Below are positions 34,224-42,749 of a stretch of 64,000 nt of DNA, in pieces. Under the pieces are notes generated by a model. It was not told where the DNA came from. It made no database searches and was given only the letters and a program-made list of their open reading frames with translations. A program made the translations under genes and the position numbers. The stretch comes from an uncultured Oscillospiraceae bacterium. Its GTDB lineage: Bacteria; Bacillota; Clostridia; Oscillospirales; Acutalibacteraceae. The stretch lies in the NCBI GenBank assembly GCA_902465155.1, contig CABQLY010000005.1, forward strand, positions 1 through 64,000. The letters are read 5' to 3'. How positions within the stretch are numbered: the first letter of the stretch is position 1; every line of letters starts with the position of its first letter.

Positions 34224-35003
34224 TTAAAGCGTGTATTTTTGCCAAAACGATTGCCGGTAGGCCGTTGGCGTTACGCCAACCTCCCGCTTAAATACCTTAT
34301 TAAAATATTGCTGACAGCCAAACCCGGCCTCTGCGGCAATTTCGCCTATGCCAATTTCGGTTTCCCAAAGCAGGCGCTTGGCGCGGTCTAACCGGCAATT
34401 TTGCAAATAGCGGTGTGGGGTAAGGCCGCAGGCCTCGGTAAACAGGTGGTGAAAATAAATTTCGCTTAAATGCACGCTGGCGGCAATGTCGTAAAGCCGA
34501 ATCGGCTCGGCCAAATGCTGGTTCATAAAGGCTTTGGCGGCCGCAATGCTTTGGTAGTTGGCGCCGCTGCGGTGGGCCGGTATTTTGGCGTCGGCCAAAA
34601 TTTGCTCCAGCAGCAGTAGCAGCTTGCCGTAAAAGCGCAGGGGGTTGCTTTGCTCGCTCAGCAAAATAACCTCCTCTAACATACTGCAAATGCGCCCGGG
34701 GTGGCTGCTGCAAAAATAATCCGGCGCGTTTTGCAGCTGTTCGGCCAGCTCGCCCGTAGCGCAGAATTTTAAAAATGCCGTTTTAAAGGGCAAAAAGCTG
34801 TACCGCTCCTGCCCCGGCTTTGCAATTTGAATGTGGTTTTTTAAAATAGGGTAAACGCGCCCGTTGGTTACTGTTTTAAGGCCGTTTGCCAAATAAAATT
34901 CTACCTCAAATTGCGTTACCTTGCGCCTGGGCGACTGTTTTAAGCCGCTGAATTTACTGCAATCAAAATAGCCACATTCAATTTGGGTTGGCAGCGTTAA
35001 CAT
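34224..35003 (-). CDS. AraC-family transcriptional regulator
   Basis: The 259-residue protein has a divergent N-terminal sensing region (about 1-150) and a clear C-terminal double helix-turn-helix (about 158-255; LYDIAASVHLSEIYFHHLF and IGEIAAEAGFGCQQYFNKVF). GGAGG precedes the ATG. It is transcribed divergently from the DUF5107-TPR gene across a 115-bp gap. That arrangement is usual for an activator and its target. Confidence 0.9.
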   Translation of the reverse strand: MLTLPTQIECGYFDCSKFSGLKQSPRRKVTQFEVEFYLANGLKTVTNGRVYPILKNHIQIAKPGQERYSFLPFKTAFLKFCATGELAEQLQNAPDYFCSSHPGRICSMLEEVILLSEQSNPLRFYGKLLLLLEQILADAKIPAHRSGANYQSIAAAKAFMNQHLAEPIRLYDIAASVHLSEIYFHHLFTEACGLTPHRYLQNCRLDRAKRLLWETEIGIGEIAAEAGFGCQQYFNKVFKREVGVTPTAYRQSFWQKYTL

Positions 35004-35023
35004 TTTAAACCTCCAAAAAAGTA

Positions 35024-35053
35024 AGAAAAGTTAAAAAAGAACTAATCTTTTCT
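35024..35053. promoter_or_regulatory. Inverted repeat in the AraC/DUF5107 divergent gap
   Basis: AGAAAAG (35024-35030) and CTTTTCT (35047-35053) lie about 25 bp upstream of the plus-strand -10. This is where an activator that replaces a -35 element would bind. It is a candidate site for the divergent AraC protein. Confidence 0.45.
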
Positions 35054-35067
35054 ATATATTTTTCTGT

Positions 35068-35083
35068 ATTATACCACTATAAT
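35068..35083. promoter_or_regulatory. Divergent -10 elements without good -35 elements
   Basis: Plus strand TATAAT is at 35078-35083 and minus strand TATAAT at 35073-35068. Neither has a recognisable -35 at 16-18 bp, which fits activator-dependent promoters. Confidence 0.6.
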
Positions 35084-35118
35084 AAAGTAAAATATTTTAA
35101 ATGTCAAGGGGCGATATT

Positions 35119-38100
35119 ATGAAACCCGTACAATACCGAATTACCAAAACCGTTATTCCAACCTACCCGCAGCCGCAGCCCGAGGAGCTGCCCATGTTTG
35201 CCGAAAACCGCGTACATCAGCGCACCAGCGGCCGGCCCTACCCCAACAAGGTTGTGCTTTCGGTAGACCGCAGCCACAAGGAAAATAAAGAATACACTTT
35301 AATCACCTTAGAAAACGATTATGTTAAAATTGAGATTTTGCCCGAAATTGGCGGCAGAATTTATTCGGCCTTAGACAAAACAACCGGGTACGATTATTTT
35401 TACAAGCAGCATGTAATAAAGCCCGCGTTAATTGGGGTGCTGGGCTCTTGGGTTTCGGGCGGGGTAGAGTTTAACTGGCCGTTTCACCACCGGGCCTCGG
35501 GCTTTATGCCCTGCGACTACAAGGTAGAGCAGCTGCCAAACGGCGCGGCCGTTTGCTTTCTTAGCGAGCACGACCCCATAGACCGCATGAAAAGTCTGGT
35601 GCAAATTATTTTGCGCCCGGACGCCACTTTTTTAGAAACCAAGGTGCGCCTTTACAACCGCACGGCGGGCAAAAAGTCGTTTTTATGGTGGGAGAACGCC
35701 GCCGTTCCGGTAAACGAGCAATACCAGATCTTTTTTCCGCAGGATGTTTCGTATGTAAACTTTCACTATTTAAAATCCCGTACCACTTACCCCGTGGCCG
35801 GCAACGGCGTTTACAACGGGATCCCCATGCAGCAGGAGCGGGATATTTCCTGGCACAAAAACACGCGGGAGGCCACCTCTTACTTTGCGGCCGCGTCTGA
35901 CTACGACTTTTTTGGCGGCTACGATCACGGCAAGCAGTGCGGCGTGGTGCATATTGGCAACCACCACCTTTCTCCCGGCAAAAAAATGTTTACCTGGGCT
36001 TACGGGCAGCTGGCAAAATCTTGGGAGAATGCTTTAACCGATACCGACGGCCAGTATGCTGAGCTTATGGCCGGTTCGTATTCCGATAATCAGCCGGATT
36101 TTGCCTGGTTAGACCCGTACGAAACCAAGGAGTTTAGCCAATATTGGTACCCTATTTTTAAAATTGGCGCGCCAACCTTTGCCAATTTAAACGCCGCTTT
36201 TCGGTTGGATCGCGCCGCCGGCACTTTTACCCTGCAAACTACCCGCAGCTTTCAAAACGCCGAAATTAAAATTTTTAATGAGGATGGCGTTTATTTTACC
36301 AAAACCTGCAGCTTAACCCCCAACACGGTTTTTTCGGCTAAGCTGCCAAAATTGCCAAAGTTGGTTACGGTGCAAATAACGGCCAACGGAGCCGTGCTTG
36401 CCGCCTACACCGAGCAAAATTTTAACCGGTTGAATATGCCGCCGGTAATTCAGGATATGCCCGCTGCCGCTGGTATGACCGACCCGGACGAGCTGTACCT
36501 TGCCGGGGTGCATGTTGCCCAGTACCGCGACCCGGCCACCGAGCCGGACGCCTATTGGCTGTGCGCCTTAGAACGCAAACCAAACCACGCGCCCAGCCTT
36601 TTGGCCTTGGCCGAATACGAGCTGGAGAGGTTTGATTTAACCGCTGCCGAGCATTACGCCACCCGCGCCCTGGCCGCCTTAACCCTTTACAACGCCCACC
36701 CGCAAAGCGGCATGGTCTATTACCTTTTGGGCCGCATTTTTGAGGAACAAAAAAACTTTAAATCCGCTTACAACAACTATTATAAAGCCTACTGGGCGGC
36801 CGATTGCGTGGCCAAGGCCATGACCCGCATTGCCGTGCTGGATTTAAAAAACAACGACCCCGCCGCTGCCGCCGAGCACGCCCGCTGCGCCTTAGAGCAC
36901 GGCGGCAAAAACAGCCTTGCGTTAGGCTGCCTGTTGCTTTCTTTGCAAAAGCAGGGCCGCGCCAAGCAGGCCGCCGATTTGGCCGGGCAGCACCTTGCGG
37001 CCGACCCGTTAGACCATTTTATTCGCTTAATTGCCGGGGCAGACGATTTTTACGCGCCGCTGGCCGCCAACCCGGTGCAAACCTGCTTAGACCTTGCGTT
37101 TGATTTATTAGATTTAGGCCAAACCGAGCTTGCTTTGCAGCTGCTGAGCGGGCTGGGGCAAAAACGGCCGGATTGCCGGCAAAAGCCGCTTTATTACACC
37201 TTGGGCTACCTGCAAACCCTTTTGGGCCAAAGCGCAAAGGCCAGCTACCAAAAGGCCGCGCAGGCGCCGCTGGGGCCCTGTTACCCCCACCGCTTTGGGG
37301 AAATTGCCGTGCTGCAAAGCGCCCCGAAAACCGACGAAAAAGCTAAAATGCTGCTGGGCTGCCTTTATTACAACCGGCGGCACTACCAAACCGCCGCAAC
37401 GCTTTGGCAGCAAAGTCAAGGCAACCTTACCGCGCGCCGCAACCTTGCCGTGGCCTATTTTAGCCACCTAAACCGGCCGGATGAGGCACTGAAAATGATG
37501 CAGACCTTGGTTTTAGAAAACCCGACCGACCCGGAGCTTTTGTACGAAACGGTAGTGCTAATGGATAAACTTTGCACGCCGCCCGACCAAAAAATTAAGC
37601 TGCTGCAGGCTGCGCCGGCTTTGCAGCGAGATGACCTTTTAACCGAGCTGGCCAAGGCCTACAACCAGGCGCTGCAGCCCGAAAAGGCCTTAGCCGTTTT
37701 AATGGGGCACCCCTTTGTTCCGTGCGAGGGCGGCGAGCACGCCATTGCCGACCAGTACCTTTTTGCACATTTAACCCTTGGCCGCAGCCTTTTGGCGGCG
37801 GGCAAGCCGCAGCAGGCCCTACGGGCTTTTCAAACCGGGCAGCACCTGCCGCAAAGCTTGGGCGCCGGGCTTTGGAACCGCTGCAAGCTGGTTCCGCTGC
37901 GCTTTTTTGAGGCTTTAACCCTAAAACAGCTTGAAAAAACCGAGCAGGCTAATTTAATTTTTAAAGATATTGCAGAAATAGAGGTAGAGTATTTTAGCAA
38001 TATGCATTTAAAAGAGCTGCCGTATTTTAAAGCGTTGGCTATGCAGCAATTAGGGCAGCACACCAAAGCGCAGCAAACCCTTACCGCCGCGTTAAGGCAG

Positions 38101-38337
38101 TGGCAAAAATTCGGCGAGATTCAGGATAACGGCTTTTTTAACACCACCCCGTTTTTTATTCCCTTTGTTGAAAGCCCCAAAAAGCTGCGCCGCGCGCAGT
38201 ATTGCTACCTTTTAGCCCTGTGCAGCAGCGCTATGCAAAAGCCGCAAACCGCGCAGCAATTGCTGCAGGAAAGCCTTGCCAAAAACAGCGAAAATTTGTT
38301 GGCGCTTAGCTTTTTAAAATTCGGCTTTCCGGGTTAA
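35119..38337 (+). CDS. DUF5107 protein with TPR domain
   Basis: The 1072-residue soluble protein has an N-terminal DUF5107-like domain (about 1-330) with LENDYVKIEILPEIGGRIY and FNWPFHHR, resembling the aldose-mutarotase beta-sandwich of sugar-active proteins. The rest (about 430-1072) is a chain of tetratricopeptide-like helical repeats (such as LLALAEYELERFDLTAAEHYATRALAA). There is no signal peptide. The reaction is unknown; a carbohydrate ligand is likely. AAGGGG serves the ATG at 35119 better than the ATG 18 bp earlier. Control by the divergent AraC regulator is inferred. Confidence 0.85.
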   Translation: MKPVQYRITKTVIPTYPQPQPEELPMFAENRVHQRTSGRPYPNKVVLSVDRSHKENKEYTLITLENDYVKIEILPEIGGRIYSALDKTTGYDYFYKQHVIKPALIGVLGSWVSGGVEFNWPFHHRASGFMPCDYKVEQLPNGAAVCFLSEHDPIDRMKSLVQIILRPDATFLETKVRLYNRTAGKKSFLWWENAAVPVNEQYQIFFPQDVSYVNFHYLKSRTTYPVAGNGVYNGIPMQQERDISWHKNTREATSYFAAASDYDFFGGYDHGKQCGVVHIGNHHLSPGKKMFTWAYGQLAKSWENALTDTDGQYAELMAGSYSDNQPDFAWLDPYETKEFSQYWYPIFKIGAPTFANLNAAFRLDRAAGTFTLQTTRSFQNAEIKIFNEDGVYFTKTCSLTPNTVFSAKLPKLPKLVTVQITANGAVLAAYTEQNFNRLNMPPVIQDMPAAAGMTDPDELYLAGVHVAQYRDPATEPDAYWLCALERKPNHAPSLLALAEYELERFDLTAAEHYATRALAALTLYNAHPQSGMVYYLLGRIFEEQKNFKSAYNNYYKAYWAADCVAKAMTRIAVLDLKNNDPAAAAEHARCALEHGGKNSLALGCLLLSLQKQGRAKQAADLAGQHLAADPLDHFIRLIAGADDFYAPLAANPVQTCLDLAFDLLDLGQTELALQLLSGLGQKRPDCRQKPLYYTLGYLQTLLGQSAKASYQKAAQAPLGPCYPHRFGEIAVLQSAPKTDEKAKMLLGCLYYNRRHYQTAATLWQQSQGNLTARRNLAVAYFSHLNRPDEALKMMQTLVLENPTDPELLYETVVLMDKLCTPPDQKIKLLQAAPALQRDDLLTELAKAYNQALQPEKALAVLMGHPFVPCEGGEHAIADQYLFAHLTLGRSLLAAGKPQQALRAFQTGQHLPQSLGAGLWNRCKLVPLRFFEALTLKQLEKTEQANLIFKDIAEIEVEYFSNMHLKELPYFKALAMQQLGQHTKAQQTLTAALRQWQKFGEIQDNGFFNTTPFFIPFVESPKKLRRAQYCYLLALCSSAMQKPQTAQQLLQESLAKNSENLLALSFLKFGFPG

Positions 38338-38525
38338 GCCCGGGGCAGCAAAAATTGGCCGCAGCGCCCGCCGCTAAGGTAAGCGCTGCAAAAAACGCCG
38401 AAAAGCGCGGCCACGCCCCCTTGTGTGCAGCGCGCCCCTTGTGTGTAAAAAGGCTTTTTGGGGCGGGCGTTTAAACCCGCAAATTCCCTTAACTCGCCAA
38501 TTAAAACTGCTTCATTTTACAAAAA

Positions 38526-38580
38526 TAAAAAACCAACCGCACGGCGCCGGTAAACCGGGTTTGCTGTGCGGTTGGTTTTT
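38526..38580. terminator. Bidirectional terminator
   Basis: AAAACCAACCGCAC and GTGCGGTTGGTTTT form a long stem with an inner GC-rich hairpin. T runs flank it on both strands. It serves the convergent DUF5107 and DUF4380 genes. Confidence 0.9.
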
Positions 38581-38620
38581 AAAATGGCTTATTTTTAAGG
38601 CTGGCTTATTTTTAAGACGG

Positions 38621-39553
38621 TTACTTTAATGCGTCTACAAAAGCGGCAATGGCGTCGCCGTTTTTGCGGTCAAAATCAAACGGCTTTTGCAGCATGGTCC
38701 AGGTTTCGGGGTGGGTGGCGGTTTCACCCGGCTGCATAACGCGCTGCTCCGAAAGGGTTTCAATTTCAATAAACAGGCCGCAGCAGTAGGTTTCCATAGA
38801 AACGCCGCCGTCCGGGTAGCGGCCGGTGGGGTGGTTTTGGGCGTACTGCTTTTTAAACACGCTGTTTTGCAGGGCGTAATAAACCGTACCGCGGTTTAGG
38901 TCAAAGCCCAGCTTAAAGGGGTCGGGCCTTTCGGGGTTTTGCTTTACGGTAACAAAGTTTTTGCCAAAGTAAATGCGCTCGTCTGAAATATCGTCGTAAG
39001 ACCAAATAGAAATAATTCGGTTGTGCAGCAGGCCGGTGTTGTTTTGGTTGGTGGGAATAATCAGCGTGCCGTTTTGGCTGCACACCGAAAGCGCCCAAAG
39101 CGAAAGATCCTGCGGTTTGGCGCCAATGTTTTTCATTTGGTGCAGCACCTTCATTTCCGGCTTTTCCGGGCTCATGCAAAGCTCAAAGCCCATGGCAAGG
39201 CCGTTTTGGGTTTGCGGGTTTTGGGTTAGGCGAACGCCGTTTTCAGTAAATTCGTAGGTTACCGGCTCGCAGTCGGGGTAGTAGGTGTTTGGCATTACCT
39301 CGGGCGAGGCCCAAAGCCGGTGCCCGCCGTAGTTGTTCCAGGTGGCGCCGGGGTAAAAATGGGCGTCCATTTGCTCGTTTTGAATGGTCTCAAATTCGTC
39401 CTTTTTGGTGCACATTACATTTTCGCCCCCAACAAAGCCGAAAAATACAATGCGCGGGCCAAGGTCTACGGTTGCAATCGCTTCAATAATCCCGTTTGAA
39501 AGCTTTACGCATTTACCGTAATTTTTAAATTCTGTTACGCTTTTGGTTACCAT
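38621..39553 (-). CDS. DUF4380-type protein, aldose-mutarotase-like
   Basis: The 310-residue soluble protein opens with LSNGIIEAIATVDLGPRIVFFG, whose pattern N-x-E-x(5)-D-x-GPRI is like the start of the DUF5107 domain at 35119. GGHRLWASPEVMPNTYYPD and KNIGAKPQDLSLWALSV follow. I take it as DUF4380, a family of unknown function with a sugar-mutarotase-like sandwich. AAAGGGG precedes the ATG. It converges on the DUF5107 gene. No catalytic role is claimed. Confidence 0.75.
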   Translation of the reverse strand: MVTKSVTEFKNYGKCVKLSNGIIEAIATVDLGPRIVFFGFVGGENVMCTKKDEFETIQNEQMDAHFYPGATWNNYGGHRLWASPEVMPNTYYPDCEPVTYEFTENGVRLTQNPQTQNGLAMGFELCMSPEKPEMKVLHQMKNIGAKPQDLSLWALSVCSQNGTLIIPTNQNNTGLLHNRIISIWSYDDISDERIYFGKNFVTVKQNPERPDPFKLGFDLNRGTVYYALQNSVFKKQYAQNHPTGRYPDGGVSMETYCCGLFIEIETLSEQRVMQPGETATHPETWTMLQKPFDFDRKNGDAIAAFVDALK

Positions 39554-39747
39554 GAATAATATCCCCTTTGTTTTTTGCCGCGAGCCAAAAATTTAAAGCT
39601 TGCGGCGTTTAAAATATTTTAACGGGCGCAGTATTTTAACAGGCGGCCAAACGGTTTTTGGCCTAAGCTGCTTGCCCGCTAAAAGCAAATTTAAGGTTTG
39701 GCGGGCTTGGGCTTTTGCCCGCCTTTTGCCGGTGCTGTTTTAAGCTT

Positions 39748-39777
39748 TTGCAAATGGTGCGCTGCTTGTTTTATAAT
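39748..39777 (+). promoter_or_regulatory. Orphan promoter pointing into noncoding DNA
   Basis: TTGCAA (39748-39753), 18 bp and TATAAT (39772-39777) match other promoters of this window. No plus-strand gene follows; transcription would run through the repeat array into the 3' end of tmcAL, antisense to it. Confidence 0.45.
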
Positions 39778-39884
39778 GCGGTGTTCACCTTGCCCGGCGC
39801 GCGTTTTTTAACAGGCAGCAGGGCGGTTACTTTGCCCGGGGGCGCTTTGTAACGCGGCTTTTGTGCGGCTCCCGGTTCATGTTA

Positions 39885-39968
39885 AACAGCCGCGCTTACG
39901 CTAACGGCCGGTATTTAATCTAACGGCTGTCGCTCCGTTGAACGGCCGGCACTTCATTAAACGGCCGG
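39885..39968. repeat. Tandem degenerate repeat, 19-bp period
   Basis: ACGGC kernels lie at 39904, 39923, 39942 and 39961, exactly 19 bp apart, in units like TAACGGCCGGTATTTAATC. A weaker fifth copy is at 39886. The array abuts the 3' end of tmcAL. Confidence 0.8.
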
Positions 39969-39975
39969 TACCGAA

Positions 39976-41163
39976 CTAAAAGGTTTTAAACAGCTTGGTG
40001 GTGTAATCGGTTTTGCCGCGGGTGGGCTTTTGCAGCATCATGGAGTAAACATCGCCGCAGCGGGCCTCTAACAATGCCAGCTGCTCGGCGTAGTCGCCCA
40101 AACGCTCGGCCTCTTTTAACGAGGCAATAAGCGGCACGGTTGCTTTTTTGTGCGCTAAGGAAAGCACCTCGGCACCGGTTTGGTTCATGCCAAGTACCCG
40201 GCAGTAGGGCACCGGCCGCTGCTGCATACCAAAGCCAATTCCCAAATAGCCGCAAAGCCCAATACGGCGAATTCGCGCAAAGGAGTACCGCTTAGATTTT
40301 ACCGCTTCATAAATCTCCTGCAAGGTGGCATAAGAGTTTGCCGCAATGCTCAGCTTGTTGTGCAAGCCCTCGGAAACATCGGGAATTCGCTGCAATTGCG
40401 CGGCGGTTGCCGTGCGCAGGTAGGTTACAATGGCGCGGTCTAAATAGTCTATGCTGGCAATTTGCCCGGTTTGCAGGGCGTGCTCTACCGCGGCAAGGCT
40501 GGCGGCGGGTAAAAAGGCCTTGTATTCCCCCCCGGTGCAAATGCGCTCCCGCAGCAGGGTGGCCGAGGCTAAATTTTTAAAGGGGGTGGCGCTGTTGTGC
40601 CCCGGGCCAATGCGCTTTACGCAAAAGGGCGTAATGGGGCTTTGCAGCGCCTGCAAAGCGGCGCAGTACTCAATGCCTAAAATGTCGTTCGGGTTTTGCA
40701 GCAGGGTAAGGTCGGCCGCCGGGTTTATTAGGCCAACGGCATTTTGCCTTGCGGCAGCAAAGGGCAGGCCTTTTTGCAGCTGCTCTTTTAACGCGGTTTT
40801 GTAAAGCCCTGTTTCCAGCAGGGCGGCAATGGCGTTAATTTGTTTTAGGTTGCCGTTTTCGCTGCCAAAGCAAAGGCCTTGTACAACGCCAAGGCTGTGC
40901 AGCAGGCCAACGGCGCCGCGCGCAAAAAACATGGCGGTAGAAAGGCTGTAGGGTGCCGGCAGCTCAATAACAAGGTCACACCCGCATTCCACCGCGGCAC
41001 GGGCCCGCGCGAATTTAGAAAGCAAGGCCGGCTCCCCACGCTGCACAAAATTGCCGCTTAAAACGCAAACAACGGCGTTGTACTGCTGCTTAATTTGGTT
41101 TATTAGGTGCAAATGCCCGTAATGCAGCGGGTTAAATTCGGCAACCAGGCCGCAAATTTTCAA
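39976..41163 (-). CDS. tmcAL: tRNA(Met) cytidine acetate ligase
   Basis: The 395-residue enzyme activates acetate with ATP and acetylates the wobble C34 of elongator tRNA(Met). The nucleotidyltransferase start VAEFNPLHYGHLHLI (HYGH at 14-17), SGNFVQRGEPALLSKFARA and the FGSENG motif match TmcAL/YlbM. It begins with TTG, supported by a GGGGGG ribosome binding site 6 bp upstream. It diverges from acetate kinase, which makes or uses the same substrate. Confidence 0.93.
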   Translation of the reverse strand: MKICGLVAEFNPLHYGHLHLINQIKQQYNAVVCVLSGNFVQRGEPALLSKFARARAAVECGCDLVIELPAPYSLSTAMFFARGAVGLLHSLGVVQGLCFGSENGNLKQINAIAALLETGLYKTALKEQLQKGLPFAAARQNAVGLINPAADLTLLQNPNDILGIEYCAALQALQSPITPFCVKRIGPGHNSATPFKNLASATLLRERICTGGEYKAFLPAASLAAVEHALQTGQIASIDYLDRAIVTYLRTATAAQLQRIPDVSEGLHNKLSIAANSYATLQEIYEAVKSKRYSFARIRRIGLCGYLGIGFGMQQRPVPYCRVLGMNQTGAEVLSLAHKKATVPLIASLKEAERLGDYAEQLALLEARCGDVYSMMLQKPTRGKTDYTTKLFKTF

Positions 41164-41201
41164 GGCCGGCCCCCCTTTACAAATTATTCACCGAAAAATA
41201 C

Positions 41202-41230
41202 TTGCAATAAACTTAAAATTATAGTATGAT
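41202..41230 (+). promoter_or_regulatory. Promoter of acetate kinase
   Basis: TTGCAA (41202-41207), 17 bp and TATGAT (41225-41230). A second isolated TATAAT is at 41289-41294 without a -35. The leader of about 130 nt includes a TTGCACC/GGTGCAA hairpin (41302-41318) followed shortly by six T, which could attenuate transcription. Confidence 0.75.
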
Positions 41231-41366
41231 AAATAGGTAAAAAACTGGGCGGGTGTTGCGCCCGCGCCGCAAATAGAACGGCACTTATTATAATACACGA
41301 ATTGCACCGCCGGTGCAAGGGCTTTTTTACCTTAATTTTTGCCGTTGAGAGGATGTATTATTTTTT

Positions 41367-42578
41367 ATGAAGATTTTAGTAATCAACGCCGGCAGCTCCT
41401 CTTTAAAGTATCAGCTGATCGACATGGAAACCAAAACCGCCCTGGCCAAGGGCAACTGCGAGCGCATTGGCGCCGAATCGGTTTTAACCCACAAAACGGC
41501 CGACAGCCGCAAAACCGTGCTGGAGCAGGCTATGCCAACGCACAGCGAGGCCTTTAGCGCCGTAATTAATTGCTTAACCACGGGCGAGGGCAAGGTAATT
41601 GAAAGCTTAAAAGAAATTTCGGCCGTTGGGCACCGCGTGGTGCAGGGTGGCGCAAAGTTTGCAAAGTCTATGCTGGTAAACGATGAAGTTTTAGCCGAAA
41701 TTGAGGCGCTTAGTCCGCTGGCCCCGCTGCACAACCCGGCCAATGTGCTGGGGATTCGGGCCTGCTCGGCCGTTTTAGGCAAAGAGGTGCCGCAGGCAGT
41801 AGTGTTCGACACTTCTTTTCATGCTACCATGCCGCCCAAGGCCTACCTTTACGGTGTGCCCTACAAGTATTACGAAAAATACGGTGTGCGCCGCTACGGT
41901 TTTCACGGCACCTCGCACCGCTATGTTAGCGCTAAGGTTGCCGAGCTGATGGGCAAAGACCTTAAAGATTTAAAAATTATTACCTGCCATTTAGGCAACG
42001 GGGCCTCTATTACCGCGGTGCAAAACGGCAAATCGGTTGACACCACCATGGGCTTTACCCCGTTAGACGGCTTTATGATGGGCACCCGCAGCGGCTCGTT
42101 AGACCCCTCGGTTGTAACCTTTATTGAGGAAAAAGAAAATTTAACCCCCGCCGAGATGGATAAAATGCTGAACAAAGAATCTGGCGTTTTGGGCATTACC
42201 GAGTTTTCAAACGACAACCGCGATGTTACCGAGGCGGCCCACAACGGCAACAAGCGCTGCGCCCTGGCGCTGGAAATGCAGCGTTACCAAATTACCAAAT
42301 ACATTGGCGGGTTTGTTGCCGCCATGAACGGCGTAGACGCCATTGCCTTTACCGGCGGAATGGGGGAAAACAACGCCGACCTGCGTGAGGAAATTTGCGA
42401 CAGCTTTGGCTATTTGGGCATTGAGTTGGATAAACCGTTTAATAACGAGCACGCCCACATTCGCGGACAGGACCTTAAAATTTCTACCCCGAATTCGAAG
42501 GTTGCGGTTTTTGCAATTTCTACCGATGAGGAAATGGTTATTGCGCAGGATACTTTAGCGCTAATTGGGCAGCACTAA
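41367..42578 (+). CDS. ackA: Acetate kinase
   Basis: The 403-residue enzyme interconverts acetate and acetyl phosphate, giving ATP in fermentation. The signature LVINAGSSSLKYQLID, VFDTSFHATMPPKAYLYG, YGFHGTSHRYVS, HLGNGAS and GTRSGSLDP are all present. The ribosome binding site GAGAGG is rather far (15 bp) from the ATG. No phosphotransacetylase gene is beside it. Confidence 0.97.
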   Translation: MKILVINAGSSSLKYQLIDMETKTALAKGNCERIGAESVLTHKTADSRKTVLEQAMPTHSEAFSAVINCLTTGEGKVIESLKEISAVGHRVVQGGAKFAKSMLVNDEVLAEIEALSPLAPLHNPANVLGIRACSAVLGKEVPQAVVFDTSFHATMPPKAYLYGVPYKYYEKYGVRRYGFHGTSHRYVSAKVAELMGKDLKDLKIITCHLGNGASITAVQNGKSVDTTMGFTPLDGFMMGTRSGSLDPSVVTFIEEKENLTPAEMDKMLNKESGVLGITEFSNDNRDVTEAAHNGNKRCALALEMQRYQITKYIGGFVAAMNGVDAIAFTGGMGENNADLREEICDSFGYLGIELDKPFNNEHAHIRGQDLKISTPNSKVAVFAISTDEEMVIAQDTLALIGQH

Positions 42579-42639
42579 TTTTGCAGTAAAGCGTTTTGGT
42601 GCCGGAAAATTTTTTACGCCGAAGTTTTTGCACGAATAT

Positions 42640-42645
42640 TATAAT
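42640..42645 (+). promoter_or_regulatory. Possible -10 element of galactokinase
   Basis: TATAAT lies in an AT-rich stretch about 105 bp upstream of the galactokinase ATG, but no matching -35 was found. TTGCAC at 42628-42633 with a TGTATT 17 bp further is an alternative. Confidence 0.3.
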
Positions 42646-42749
42646 ATTATTGTATTTACTATTGTTTTTGGGCTTTTTGGGGCAGGGCGGCCGCTGCCGT
42701 TACGGCTTTGGCGCCTTGCAAAAACAAATCTACAAAGGGGATATTGCAG

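Larger units (their letters stand above)
39554..39975. other. Gap with repeats and an orphan promoter
   Basis: No coding sequence is supported. It contains a near-duplicate TATTTTAAC(G/A)GGCG (about 39617 and 39634), a plus-strand promoter at 39748-39777 and a 19-bp repeat array at 39885-39968. Confidence 0.55.

Noticed and set aside
41353..41370. Five-codon upstream frame (MYYFL) overlapping the ackA start
   Set aside because: The GAGAGG site is directly against its ATG, too close to be used.
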